A stretch of DNA of 64,000 bases from Chloroflexi bacterium HGW-Chloroflexi-3 (lineage in GTDB: Bacteria; Chloroflexota; Anaerolineae; Anaerolineales; Anaerolineaceae): positions 1 through 64,000 of the forward strand of contig PHBX01000015.1 in assembly GCA_002842045.1 (NCBI GenBank), given 5' to 3'. Position 1 is the first letter of the stretch; each line of letters opens with the position of its first letter. Positions 1 to 9,099 of the stretch are shown in pieces. The translations under genes were made by a program, and so were the position numbers. Under the pieces are notes generated by a model that did no database searches, was not told the DNA's origin, and saw only the letters and a program-made list of their open reading frames with translations.

Positions 1-111
1 GGTTTGAATACGGGTTTTGCTTCTTTTCTTTTCATTCCTTAATTGAATCATATGTTTTTTTATTGTAAAGTTTTTTTCTGTACTTTTTGGACAGCCTCTA
101 ACTCAGAGAGT

Positions 112-152
112 GTATCCTATGAAGATATCCCACGGATTGATTCATAGGATAC
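112..152. repeat. Inverted repeat, 12-bp arms
   Basis: GTATCCTATGAA (112-123) is the exact reverse complement of TTCATAGGATAC (141-152), with a 17-nt loop. No clear T-run follows on either strand, so a terminator of an upstream gene outside the window is possible but not shown. The rest of 1-198 holds no gene I can support. Confidence 0.55.
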
Positions 153-230
153 GACCAATCAATAAACTATCACAAAATCTAAAACCACTTGAAATAAATT
201 TTGAGTAAGGAACTTATTTCCTTTGATTTC

Positions 231-342
231 TGTGTGATTTAACACATTTTTCCTTTGATATTTGTGTAATATCACACATAATACAAATGTATTATGTGTA
301 TTTTTACACGTTTTTCAATTGTTTTATGTGATATAATATGGC
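231..342. promoter_or_regulatory. Array of TGTGT-N6-ACACA sites with 32-bp period, overlapping a -10 box
   Basis: Three 16-bp sites of form TGTGT-N6-ACAC(A/G) lie at 231-246, 263-278 and 295-310, each exactly 32 bp from the next, about three helical turns. A fourth, degenerate site at 327-342 (TGTGA then TATAAT) is in the same phase and contains the -10 box of the downstream gene (332-337). The sites resemble the CRP/FNR consensus TGTGA-N6-TCACA. Between sites the sequence is also weakly repeated (TTTCCTTTGAT at about 217 and 249). A perfect palindrome, CATAATACA-AA-TGTATTATG, lies at 277-296. The likely role is cooperative control of the gene starting at 388. Confidence 0.55.
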
Positions 343-387
343 AAATGATAGTTTGAATAGATTTTTCAGATATGGAGGTTTTGGATT

Positions 388-1686
388 ATGGAAAGAGATG
401 CTTTCGAGAATTTAGTCAGTTGGAAGAACTCCAAATTTCGAAAACCTTTGGTGATTAAAGGTGCCCGGCAGGTAGGAAAAACGTGGTTAATGAAAGAATT
501 TGGTCGACTAAATTATTCTTCGGTAGCCTATATTAATTTTGAAAATAATGATCGAATGATGCAATTATTCCAGGATGATTATGATGTTGATCGCATTGTT
601 TTCGGTTTGCAAATTGAAGCAAACACACCAATCACCAGCGAAACACTCATCATTTTTGATGAAATTCAGGAAGTGCCCAAAGCACTTACATCCCTCAAGT
701 ATTTCTATGAAAATGCACCTCAATATCATTTACTGGCTGCAGGGAGCGCGCTTGGGGTAGCCCTGCATGAAAGGTATTCATTTCCAGTCGGTAAAGTCGA
801 TTTTCTGGATCTTTATCCGATGACATTTCTGGAATTTCTCCAAGCCAGTGACAATGGACAGCTTGCTGAGCTCATCAAAACGAATAATTTCGCTATGATG
901 AAAGTTTTTAAGGATAAATTAATCGATTTTTTAAAAAAATATTATTTCATTGGTGGAATGCCAGAAGCGATATTCATTTATAAAGAAACCGGTGATCTAA
1001 ATGAGGTTCGCGAAGTACACCGGCGGTTATTATATGCCTATGAGCAGGATTTCTCAAAACATGTACCTACAAGCATATTACCACGGGTGAGACTTACCTG
1101 GAATTCAATACCGGCTCAACTCGCCCGGGAAAACCGAAAATTTATTTATGGATTGGTAAAAGAAGGAGCCAGAGCACGAGAATATGATTTAGCCATACAA
1201 TGGTTGCTCGATATGGATCTGGTTACCAAAATTTTCCGTATTTCAAAACCGGATATTCCATTAAGTGCTTATCAGGATACGAATTCATTTAAACTGTTCA
1301 TGAACGATGTAGGTCTATTGAGTACTTTCAGTAATCTTGATATGAAAAGTTTATTGGAAGGCAATCGGATATTTGAAGAATTCAAAGGTGCATTGACAGA
1401 ACAATTTGTTTTTCAGGAATTACGATCAAAAAAGAATTTAATACCTTATTATTGGTCTGCAGATAAGGGCACAGCAGAAATTGATTTTGTTATTGAAGAT
1501 TCAGGAGTTGTTATGCCAATTGAGGTAAAAGCTACCCACAATTTACGAGGGAAAAGTCTTAAAAGTTATTATGATCGATATCAACCTGAAAAATCAATTC
1601 GCACATCCATGGCTGATTTTCAGGATGAGGGTTGGCTGGTGAATATACCTTTATATGCAATTTTCCAATTCAGAGAAATTCTCTAA
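388..1686 (+). CDS. AAA-family ATPase with DUF4143 (nuclease-like) C-terminus
   Basis: 432 aa. Walker A GARQVGKT is at residues 25-32 and Walker B LIIFDE is near residue 88, giving the AAA_14 core. The C-terminal third fits DUF4143. It carries a PD-(D/E)XK-like trace (EIDFVIEDSG ... IEVKA, about residues 365-385) with the D and E-x-K positions intact. Proteins of this family are common in anaerobes and archaea. Their cellular role is not settled, and I assign none. The start is ATG with TATGGAGGT just upstream (SD GGAGG). The gene follows an unusual phased operator array and appears to be transcribed alone. A second ATPase of related architecture but different family (DUF234 type) lies near 62-63 kb. 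Confidence 0.85.
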   Translation: MERDAFENLVSWKNSKFRKPLVIKGARQVGKTWLMKEFGRLNYSSVAYINFENNDRMMQLFQDDYDVDRIVFGLQIEANTPITSETLIIFDEIQEVPKALTSLKYFYENAPQYHLLAAGSALGVALHERYSFPVGKVDFLDLYPMTFLEFLQASDNGQLAELIKTNNFAMMKVFKDKLIDFLKKYYFIGGMPEAIFIYKETGDLNEVREVHRRLLYAYEQDFSKHVPTSILPRVRLTWNSIPAQLARENRKFIYGLVKEGARAREYDLAIQWLLDMDLVTKIFRISKPDIPLSAYQDTNSFKLFMNDVGLLSTFSNLDMKSLLEGNRIFEEFKGALTEQFVFQELRSKKNLIPYYWSADKGTAEIDFVIEDSGVVMPIEVKATHNLRGKSLKSYYDRYQPEKSIRTSMADFQDEGWLVNIPLYAIFQFREIL

Positions 1687-1819
1687 TCGCCAGAAGGAAT
1701 TTAATCTCAATGCTGAAAAGAGAATCTTATGCCCTCCAATGCTCAACCTCACCTTTCATCATTCCTCAAATCATGATTGTGATGGTAAGATCATTGCGAA
1801 CAGCAAAGGTGGCATCGAA

Positions 1820-3034
1820 TTGGAAACACAAAAGAAAATTTTAACATTCTCCTATTTTTTATCTTTTATAGCATTAGGTCTGGTAAGTGGAGCTTTTGGC
1901 CCGTCAATTCCCTCTTTCGCTGAAAATACTACCAGCACTTTCAATGAGATCAGTTCACTTTTTGTCTTCAGCTCATTCGGCTATATCGCTGGTTCGTTCC
2001 TTGCTGGATTCCTGTATCATAGAATACCTGGAAATCAGATATTGGTCGTTGTTCTGATTCTGATGGCGATTGGAATAGGTCTGTTGCCAATTATCCAGAA
2101 TTTATGGTTATTAGTGGGTTTAATTTTATTGATTGGTATTATGCAATCTACGATTGATGTGGGTGAAAATACCCTGATGGTTTGGTTGCATGGCAATAAA
2201 GTAGCACCATTTATGAATGGTCTGCACTTCTCATTTGGCATTGGATCCTTTACAGCACCACTGATTATTGCTCAATCATTAAAAGGAACTCAGGCTATCA
2301 ACTGGGCTTTCTGGATTATCGCAATCTTGATTCTCATACCCGTCCCCTTTTTGTTTAGGTTAAAATCTCCAGTGAACCCTGAATTGAAAGCTCATCCAAG
2401 TGAAGAATCCAACCGTCTTAAACCTCCAATAGGGTTAATTGCATTATTGATTATGTTTTTTATATTTTTTTCTGGCGCGGAAATTACTTTTACAAACTGG
2501 ATATATACCCATGGTTTAAAATCAGGCTTTGTAGATGTGGAAAGTGCTGCTTACCTCACCTCCACTTTTTGGGGTGCATTCATGGTAGGTCGATTTTTAG
2601 GGATAGGTTTATCACGGCGTTTTAGCAGCTATCAGATCATCTGGTTTGATATAATCGGTGGTTTTTTAACACTGTTAGTAATGCTGGTATTTTCAAATTC
2701 TGCCTGGGTTTTATGGGTTTGCACAACAGCACTTGGCTTTTTTGTCGCCACTGGTTTCCCAACCGGTATGAACCTGGCAGAAGAATTGAGTGCAGTAACA
2801 GCACGTATCACCAGCTTGATCTTTGTTGCAGCAAGTATCTCAGTGATGATTTCCCCATGGATTGTGGGTCAGTTTATCGACCGAGCTAATAGTCAGGTAT
2901 TGATCTGGGTGGTTTTGATAAACCTGATAATGGCTGGTGTTGCAATGTTGGGAATTCATTTTTGGAAAAAACCAGATTTTCAGGCGGACCCCCAACCCAA
3001 TGAAATTCTGCCACGCTCCACTTCAACGGATTGA
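1820..3034 (+). CDS. MFS transporter, fucose-permease/NaGLT1-like
   Basis: About 404 aa and 12 hydrophobic segments, as in the fucose:H+ symporter branch of the major facilitator superfamily. The segment NGLHFSFGIGSFTAPL, after DVGENTL, matches the pattern of the glucose/NaGLT1-MFSD4 relatives, so a sugar or sugar-like substrate is plausible but unproven. The open frame extends upstream to 1655, but that stretch overlaps the previous gene and has no membrane character. A TTG at 1820 preceded by AAAGGTGG (1805-1812) with 7-nt spacing gives a normal N-terminus. ATG 1739 is the alternative. The 3' end overlaps the convergent tex gene by 55 bp. Confidence 0.8.
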   Translation: METQKKILTFSYFLSFIALGLVSGAFGPSIPSFAENTTSTFNEISSLFVFSSFGYIAGSFLAGFLYHRIPGNQILVVVLILMAIGIGLLPIIQNLWLLVGLILLIGIMQSTIDVGENTLMVWLHGNKVAPFMNGLHFSFGIGSFTAPLIIAQSLKGTQAINWAFWIIAILILIPVPFLFRLKSPVNPELKAHPSEESNRLKPPIGLIALLIMFFIFFSGAEITFTNWIYTHGLKSGFVDVESAAYLTSTFWGAFMVGRFLGIGLSRRFSSYQIIWFDIIGGFLTLLVMLVFSNSAWVLWVCTTALGFFVATGFPTGMNLAEELSAVTARITSLIFVAASISVMISPWIVGQFIDRANSQVLIWVVLINLIMAGVAMLGIHFWKKPDFQADPQPNEILPRSTSTD

Positions 3035-5112
3035 ATGGACACAGTCATCACCTGACCTACTTCAAGTATCTCTCCCCGTGGAATCTGCGTGCGGTGCAGC
3101 AAGCCATCCTGTTTGACACCAATATCGATGAAAGCACCAAAATCAACTACATTGCGGACTGTGCCTTTCAACTGCATACCGACTTTGAGGTCACTCATCG
3201 AAAGTATATCGTTCCGCAGAATGGGAAGGGGCAAATCTTCTCGGGGGTCTCTTCCAGGACGGATTAATTGATCAAAAATATCGACCAGAGTTGGTTCACC
3301 CGTTTTCAGTTCTGCTGCTAAATCAGGTAGCGGTTTTTGTCGATTAAGCAATTCCAGAGCATGTTTGCGATCTTCGATGGGCATTTTCAGGTCGATTTTT
3401 GCCTTTTTCATCACTTCTCTGGCAATCGGATAGCTTTCCGGGTGAATAGCTGAGGCATCCAGAGGTTCTTTCCCATCGCGGATACGTAAAAAGCCCACCG
3501 ATTGTTCGAGTGCTTTAGGTCCCATCCCGGAGACCTTGCGAATTTCATCACGGCTCATGAAGGTACCATGCTGGTCTCGATGAGCCACAATTTTTTCTGA
3601 TAATTTTGGACCAATCCCCGAGATATACGAAAGCAAGGCAGGTGAGGCAGTGTTCAAATCTACCCCTACCCGATTAACCACATCTTCCACCACGCCTGCC
3701 AGGGTTTTGGAAAGATCTCCCTGATCGACATCGTGCTGGTACATGCCGACACCGATCGATTTTGGATCAATTTTGACCAGTTCCGCCATAGGATCCTGTA
3801 TACGTCTGGCGATCGAAACTGCGCCACGCATGGACACATCCAGATCGGGTAATTCCGCTCGCGCCAAAGGGCTGGCACTGTAAACGGAAGCTCCGGCTTC
3901 ATTTGTCATCAAGTAGCTTGCGCCTCCCGTCTCACGGATCAATTCAGCCACCAGCTGTTCACTTTCTCGGGAGGCTGTTCCATTTCCAATGGAGATCAAT
4001 GAGACATGATGTTTTCCCACCAGATGTTTAAGGATTTTTAAAGATTCCTGTTTGTGATTTTGAGGTGGATGCGGGTAAATGGTAACCGTATCAAGCACCT
4101 TACCGGTTGGGTCCACCACAGCCACTTTGCAACCTGTGCGATATCCCGGGTCAATCGCCAGTACTACATGGTTAGCTAACGGCGGTTGGCTGAGCAAGCC
4201 TTTCAGATTTGTGGAGAAAACAATGATAGCATGTGATTCAGCCACCTCTGTCAACCCCCGGCGCACATCTCTTTCGATAGCCGGTAATAACAATCGTTCT
4301 GCTGCATCCTGAATGGCCTCGCGCATCTGTTCATTCAAAGGTGATTTTGGATTAGGACGAAAGGAACCAAATATCACATTCTCCCAGTCACGTTGTTCCA
4401 ATGATATACCTACACGCAGGATTTTCTCCTTCTCACCCCGATTGATTGCCAGTGTTTGATGCGGTCGAATACGATCTACCCGATATTCAAAACTGTAATA
4501 GGTTTCATAAACTCTTTTTTCATCCTGGGCATCTTCGATTTTATGACAATGCAGAATCCCCCATTGCAGGGCTTTTTCACGTGTCTGTGATCGTATATCG
4601 CTATGCTCACTGATCATTTCAGCCACAATGTCTCTGGCCCCCTGCCAGGCATCATCTATCGTCAGTACCGAGTCATTCAGGAAGGGTCTGGCAATATCAT
4701 CCAGACTGGTTTTGGTGGGTGGCTGTTTCAGAATCCACTCTGCAAGACCTTCCAGTCCTCTCTCTCGGGCAATCATGGCTCGTGTACGCCGTTTAGGTTT
4801 ATATGGAAGGTAAATATCCTCCAATTCTGTTAATGTCTGTGCTGCATTAATTTTTGCAGATAATTCTTCGGTTAGTTTTCCCTGCTCTTCAATGGTTTTT
4901 AGAATGGTTGCCCGCCTTTCATCCATAGCACGCAAACGTTCCAAGCCTGATTCAATCTTGCGCAACTGTTCTTCATCCAGACTACCCGTACGTTCTTTAC
5001 GATAACGAGCGATGAAAGGAATAGTATTGCCTTCATCGAGCATTTCGATGACTGCCAGTACCTGCCTGGGTGAAATTTCTATTTGTTTGGCTAAAATATC
5101 CGCATATGTCAT
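2980..5112 (-). CDS. tex: Tex family RNA-binding transcription accessory protein
   Basis: 710 aa, close to the usual Tex length. Domains in order are the N-terminal Tex helical region (first ~190 aa), a YqgF/RNase H-like domain (VLAIDPGYRTG, about residue 320), helix-hairpin-helix repeats (SYISGIGPKLSEKI, about 490-510), and a C-terminal S1 domain (GTVRNVVDFGAFIDIG, about 650-665). Tex binds nucleic acid and affects transcription and mRNA handling in other bacteria; it is a soluble cytoplasmic protein. It is divergent from the broken gene at 5200 and convergent with the MFS gene. Confidence 0.95.
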   Translation of the reverse strand: MTYADILAKQIEISPRQVLAVIEMLDEGNTIPFIARYRKERTGSLDEEQLRKIESGLERLRAMDERRATILKTIEEQGKLTEELSAKINAAQTLTELEDIYLPYKPKRRTRAMIARERGLEGLAEWILKQPPTKTSLDDIARPFLNDSVLTIDDAWQGARDIVAEMISEHSDIRSQTREKALQWGILHCHKIEDAQDEKRVYETYYSFEYRVDRIRPHQTLAINRGEKEKILRVGISLEQRDWENVIFGSFRPNPKSPLNEQMREAIQDAAERLLLPAIERDVRRGLTEVAESHAIIVFSTNLKGLLSQPPLANHVVLAIDPGYRTGCKVAVVDPTGKVLDTVTIYPHPPQNHKQESLKILKHLVGKHHVSLISIGNGTASRESEQLVAELIRETGGASYLMTNEAGASVYSASPLARAELPDLDVSMRGAVSIARRIQDPMAELVKIDPKSIGVGMYQHDVDQGDLSKTLAGVVEDVVNRVGVDLNTASPALLSYISGIGPKLSEKIVAHRDQHGTFMSRDEIRKVSGMGPKALEQSVGFLRIRDGKEPLDASAIHPESYPIAREVMKKAKIDLKMPIEDRKHALELLNRQKPLPDLAAELKTGEPTLVDIFDQLIRPGRDPREDLPLPILRNDILSMSDLKVGMQLKGTVRNVVDFGAFIDIGVKQDGLLHRTQIPRGEILEVGQVMTVSIQSVEVERGRISLGWGSA

Positions 5113-5199
5113 TCTGTAATCTCCGTTTGTTGTAATCCCTGTGATTCTATCAGAGGATGCTGATTAAGGGGAACTCTATCCCACTTCCTGGTCAGATTA

Positions 5200-5570
5200 T
5201 TGTCCAGGATTGGATTATCAACATCAATCGACAAAAAAAAGGAAACATTCTTCGGAAAAGACTTTATTGATGGTCCATTTGTCTTATTTTCGACACAGCA
5301 TTTGATTGCCATTTTGGGGATCATCCTGGTTGGAACACTGATCATTCTTTCCCAACGCCGGACAACACCTCAACAACGCTTACGCGTTCGCTGGGGGGTG
5401 GCCTTCCTGCTGGTTGCGAATGAAACAATGCGCATAAACCAGCAACAGCCAGCAAGCTGGCTGTTCTTCCTCCCTGGCCTTATTACCTTGTGATCATTGA
5501 ATTATTGGCAGCATTCTTCATATTGCTATTTTATTCCCCATTTGCGATCAAGGACAAGGTTAAAAAATAA
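5200..5570 (+). pseudogene. Remnant of TIGR02206/YwaF-type membrane protein (internal deletion and frame change)
   Basis: The first frame (5200-5493, TTG start) has the family N-terminus: FVLFSTQHLIAILGIILVG, a basic stretch, then LLVANETMR. A second frame reads through PPWPYYLVIIELLAAFFILL and ends IKDKVKK at 5568, which is the typical C-terminal end of the family. The full-length family is roughly twice this size. The four or so middle membrane segments are missing, and the junction at about 5460-5490 changes frame. I read this as an internal deletion that left both ends. No RBS stands out. Confidence 0.7.
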
Positions 5571-5603
5571 AGAAACGAAGGTTTTTTCTCTTCAATCTCA
5601 GAT

Positions 5604-5849
5604 TTATTTCTTCGCAGACGTAGTCCACATCCTTTGGGTTTTCGAATGACAGGTTTTCGTTAAATAACAGGACCCGCAAGATTCGGGATCACAATTCTTC
5701 TCGAATTCCGATACTTTCAACATACCACGCCGGGTTAATTCATCAATCATCATTTCTACCATTGTTGGTGTGGTATCTAATTGTTGGGCGAGCGTTATGG
5801 GTGTCAATGATCCACCCTGATGGATTAATTCCAATAATTTATTCAACAT
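5604..5849 (-). CDS. feoC: FeoC-like transcriptional regulator
   Basis: 81 aa winged helix (LIHQGGSLTPITLAQQLDTTP...MIDELTRRGMLKV) followed by a cysteine cluster C-x4-C-x2-C-x5-C near the end (NCDPESCGSCYLTKTC), as in FeoC-like proteins that carry an Fe-S site. It follows feoB by two bases, so it is in the same operon. It probably modulates FeoB level or activity. Confidence 0.85.
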   Translation of the reverse strand: MLNKLLELIHQGGSLTPITLAQQLDTTPTMVEMMIDELTRRGMLKVSEFEKNCDPESCGSCYLTKTCHSKTQRMWTTSAKK

Positions 5850-5851
5850 AC

Positions 5852-7888
5852 TTATAATCCCAATCTGGACGCGATTGCATACACACCACTGGCAGCACCA
5901 ATCGAAACAACTAACATCAAAACGATATTAACAATGGTCCATTTCCAGGAACCTGTTTCCTGTTTGATGACTGCTACGGTTGCGGCACAGGGAATGAACA
6001 TTAAGGTAACCACCATAAATGCCATGCCAACCGCTGGTGAATATGTCATCGAAATGGTTTCAAGTAGACCGAACTCTGCTGTCCTACCATATAAGACACC
6101 TAACGTAGCGATAGCATTTTCCTTGGCCATAAAGCTGGTGATTAATGCCACAGTTAATTTCCAATCCAGCCCCATCCATTCACCGACAGGCGCGACGAAA
6201 TTGCCAATTTGTGCCAGGAAACTGGTTTCCAGGTCTCCTCCTGGAAATACCGACAATGCCCATACTACAATCGACATCATCAATATGATCGTGCCAGCAT
6301 GTTTTAAAAACGAAAGTGATCGCTGCCAGATGAGGAGCATGGCTGAACGCAAGTTCGGTATATGATAAAGGGGTAATTCCATGATGAAAGCTGTTCGTTC
6401 ACCTTTAAAGAAGATTTTATTCAAAATCACACCAACAATCATTAGAATGGTAATACTGGAGAGAATCAGACCCCAGGAGATAAGAAAAGCATTACGACCA
6501 AAAAATGCCGGTGCAATAAAAGCGATAACGGCCATGCGTGCCGAACAGGGTACAAATGGAGCCAAAAGGATCGTAAGAATTCTGGCAGGCCAGGATTCAA
6601 TCACCCGGGTTCCCATTACAGCCGGGACATTACAGCCAAATCCGAGAAACAGTGGCAAAAAGGATTTTCCATGCAACCCCATCCAATGCATAAAATTATC
6701 CATGACATAGGCAGCTCGTGCCATATACCCAATATCTTCTAAAAATCCAAAAGCAGCAAAGAAGATAATAATAATCGGCAGGAAGGTAACAACTGCCCCA
6801 ACACCACCGATGACACCATCCACCACCAGGCTGATTACCCAGGCAGGGGCATCAATGAGCCAAATCTGTGCTAAGCTGCCAAGTGGAACCAGAATTTTAC
6901 TATCCATCCATTCCTGGATTGGTGTTCCAATGGAAAATGTAAGCCAAAATGTCAGGCCGAGAATAACTGCAAGTAGGATTAATCCGCCAATTGGATGGGT
7001 GGCAAATCGATCAATACGATCGGTCAATCCCACCTGTCCTAATTTAGGACGATTTACAGCTGCACGAACGTTTCTTTCAATCCATTCATAACGTCCCGAA
7101 GCAATCGCCAACCCGGCATCCTCATGTTGTTTGAGAATATCATCAATCGTCTCCCAGCGCTCAAGAGGAAGTACAGATTTCAGGATGTCATAAATTTCAG
7201 AATCCCCTTCCAGTAATTTCATAGATGCCCAGTTTTTGGGATAATAATCCGGGACAAATCCATCGATTAACTGATCAATCAATTCCTTTACGTATTGGTG
7301 ATCCGCACTGATCTGAGGTAATCTTGGGAAAAACTCCAATTTTCCCTCAATGAATTGATCAAAGTAATCCAGAAGACCCCTGACCCCACTGGCACGACTG
7401 GCAATCATGGGAATCACCGGCACACCAATGGCAGCCTGCAGGGTTTTTGCATCCACCGTAAAACCTTCCTGTTCGGCTACATCAATCATGTTCAAAACAA
7501 TCATCAATGGTGTTTCCAGGACGATTAATTCCGAAACAAGATAAAGACTGCGTTCCAGATTTGCAGCACTGACAACGGCTACCACCAGATCCGGTTTTTC
7601 CTGAAGGATAAAATTTCTGGCGATAATTTCTTCCGGAGAATTCGCGGAGAGACTATAGGTGCCGGGTAAATCGATCAGGTGAATGGTGTGATCATTGTGT
7701 TGAAATTCACCTTCTTTTTTCTCCACTGTCTTTCCAGGCCAGTTCCCGACATGCTGGTTGAGACCCGTCAGGAGATTAAAGATGGTTGATTTCCCCATAT
7801 TCGGTTGCCCAGCTAAAGCAATCGAAAGGGTTTCCTTTTTGATGCCATTTGAGACGGATCGCTGCCTGAATTCGTGGTACAAATTCAT
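5852..7888 (-). CDS. feoB: Ferrous iron transporter FeoB
   Basis: 678 aa. The N-terminal G domain has G1 GQPNMGKST (27-35), G3 DLPGTYS and G4 NMID. A helical guanine-dissociation region follows, then two Gate domains with about eight membrane segments (for example GVGAVVTFLPIIIIFF and GFGCNVPAVMGTR). Fe(II) uptake across the inner membrane is the established role. The start codon overlaps the feoA stop by four bases (ATGA), showing translational coupling. Confidence 0.97.
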   Translation of the reverse strand: MNLYHEFRQRSVSNGIKKETLSIALAGQPNMGKSTIFNLLTGLNQHVGNWPGKTVEKKEGEFQHNDHTIHLIDLPGTYSLSANSPEEIIARNFILQEKPDLVVAVVSAANLERSLYLVSELIVLETPLMIVLNMIDVAEQEGFTVDAKTLQAAIGVPVIPMIASRASGVRGLLDYFDQFIEGKLEFFPRLPQISADHQYVKELIDQLIDGFVPDYYPKNWASMKLLEGDSEIYDILKSVLPLERWETIDDILKQHEDAGLAIASGRYEWIERNVRAAVNRPKLGQVGLTDRIDRFATHPIGGLILLAVILGLTFWLTFSIGTPIQEWMDSKILVPLGSLAQIWLIDAPAWVISLVVDGVIGGVGAVVTFLPIIIIFFAAFGFLEDIGYMARAAYVMDNFMHWMGLHGKSFLPLFLGFGCNVPAVMGTRVIESWPARILTILLAPFVPCSARMAVIAFIAPAFFGRNAFLISWGLILSSITILMIVGVILNKIFFKGERTAFIMELPLYHIPNLRSAMLLIWQRSLSFLKHAGTIILMMSIVVWALSVFPGGDLETSFLAQIGNFVAPVGEWMGLDWKLTVALITSFMAKENAIATLGVLYGRTAEFGLLETISMTYSPAVGMAFMVVTLMFIPCAATVAVIKQETGSWKWTIVNIVLMLVVSIGAASGVYAIASRLGL

Positions 7889-8130
7889 TCTTTTTCTCGA
7901 GTTACCAGAATGGTTTGTGCTTCTCCCCTTCCGAGAGCAATTCTGGTATCTCTCACTGTGACAACAATCGGACCATGACCATAATTATGCGTCATGTAAA
8001 TCATGACGCCTGGTGTAAAACCCAGGGTGGATAAACGTGCATTTATATTTCTGCCAGCTTTCAATGCACTGATAGTAGCGCTTTCTCCCGATTTGAGATC
8101 AGCCAATGTAATGATAGGTAATGATTGCAT
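7885..8130 (-). CDS. feoA: Ferrous iron transport protein FeoA
   Basis: 81 aa SH3-like FeoA protein (LADLKSGESATISALKAG ... LSTLGFTPGVMIYM). It is the first gene of feoABC and ends in a 4-nt overlap with feoB. It supports FeoB function at the membrane. A promoter and a leader hairpin lie upstream. Confidence 0.93.
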   Translation of the reverse strand: MQSLPIITLADLKSGESATISALKAGRNINARLSTLGFTPGVMIYMTHNYGHGPIVVTVRDTRIALGRGEAQTILVTREKE

Positions 8131-8240
8131 TAATGTGCCTTTTTATAATAAACCATATATAATGGCAGTTTATAGTTTCAAACCAATGAATTTTCTCTTG
8201 ATACAATAATAAGGAAATTTTTCATCCATTGGATTATGAA

Positions 8241-8269
8241 ATTATAATTTGTACTTGCAATTAAGACAA
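8241..8269 (-). promoter_or_regulatory. Promoter for feoABC
   Basis: On the minus strand, TTGTCT (8269-8264), a 17-nt spacer and TATAAT (8246-8241). The -10 sits inside an ATTAT...ATAAT inverted repeat that could be a metal-regulator operator. The ~110-nt leader contains an inverted repeat, CCAATGAA (8183-8190) with TTCATCCATTGG (8221-8232). Confidence 0.55.
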
Positions 8270-8362
8270 ATATCAAATTTAATATTGACAAAAAATATTA
8301 TTTATATCGTAAATTCTGGTGATCATTGACATAACAAAAACCGGGGTCGGATTAAAATAACA

Positions 8363-8389
8363 CCCTGAGAAGAAGAAAAACTCTCAGGG
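8363..8389 (-). terminator. Terminator of the ferritin-like gene
   Basis: CCCTGAGA (8363-8370) and TCTCAGGG (8382-8389) form a perfect 8-bp stem with an 11-nt loop, 21 nt past the stop of the ferritin-like gene. On the minus strand it is followed by TGTTATTTTAA. Confidence 0.7.
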
Positions 8390-8409
8390 CATCCCGATCA
8401 TATTTTCTT

Positions 8410-8907
8410 TTATTCCGGGGGTGAACCAGCTTCTAATTTTTTCGATCGCTCGATGGATTGTAACGCCAGGTATCTTTCACCAAATTTTTCGACCTGGTCA
8501 TTCTGCAAATCGAACTGATCATAATGACCTTCTTCTTCCGTAACCAATTGTTCGAATAACTTCTTGGTTACTGAGTCAGCGTTGGCAGCAGATTCATTCG
8601 CCCATTTGTTATAGTTAATTACTGCACCTTCTTCCATTTTGATTGCTTTTTTAAGGATTGCGCTTACATCCTGAATTTTCTCAACAGGTTCAGCAATTTT
8701 CATTTCGACGTCGCCCTTCAGGAACAAAATACGTTCTGCCAGCATTTCTACATGGGTCATCTCAATGATGGCAATTCTTCTAAACATGGATGACAAAAGA
8801 TCATATCCCTGGTCATCCATATGAAAATGGAAATACATATATTGATGAACTGCAAACAATTCATCAGCAACCGCTTTATTCAATAACACTATACTTTTTT
8901 CGTGCAT
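8410..8907 (-). CDS. Bacterioferritin/ferritin-like protein
   Basis: 165 aa four-helix bundle of the bacterioferritin type. Visible iron-site residues include the E of VADELFAVHQYMYF, EMTHVEM and the later EEEGHYDQF. Such proteins store or oxidise Fe(II). The frame opens at 8922 with TTG, but GGGAGG sits immediately before a better ATG at 8907 (spacing ~6), giving MHEKSIVLL. The location next to feoABC fits iron handling. It is transcribed separately, behind its own terminator. Confidence 0.85.
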   Translation of the reverse strand: MHEKSIVLLNKAVADELFAVHQYMYFHFHMDDQGYDLLSSMFRRIAIIEMTHVEMLAERILFLKGDVEMKIAEPVEKIQDVSAILKKAIKMEEGAVINYNKWANESAANADSVTKKLFEQLVTEEEGHYDQFDLQNDQVEKFGERYLALQSIERSKKLEAGSPPE

Positions 8908-9099
8908 GACATACCCTCCCAAGAATTTTCTGATAATTAATTATAGTATATTCGTCTAAGAATAAAGTTAACAGGCATAAATTTTAGTCATTTTATGTCG
9001 ATGTAATTTGTCACAATCCACATTTTCACTCTACTAATCTATACATTAGGCCAGGTAAAAATTTGTCCAAAACAACAGGTGTAAAATTGTAAAATTCCA

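Noticed and set aside
231..342. CRISPR-like array with 32-bp period
   Set aside because: The repeated part is a 16-bp palindrome with variable centre, units are only partly alike, there are just three to four, and no cas genes are nearby. Operator array fits better.
8241..8269. Canonical Fur box at the feo promoter
   Set aside because: The ATTAT...ATAAT repeat is too short and AT-rich to be called a Fur site by eye.
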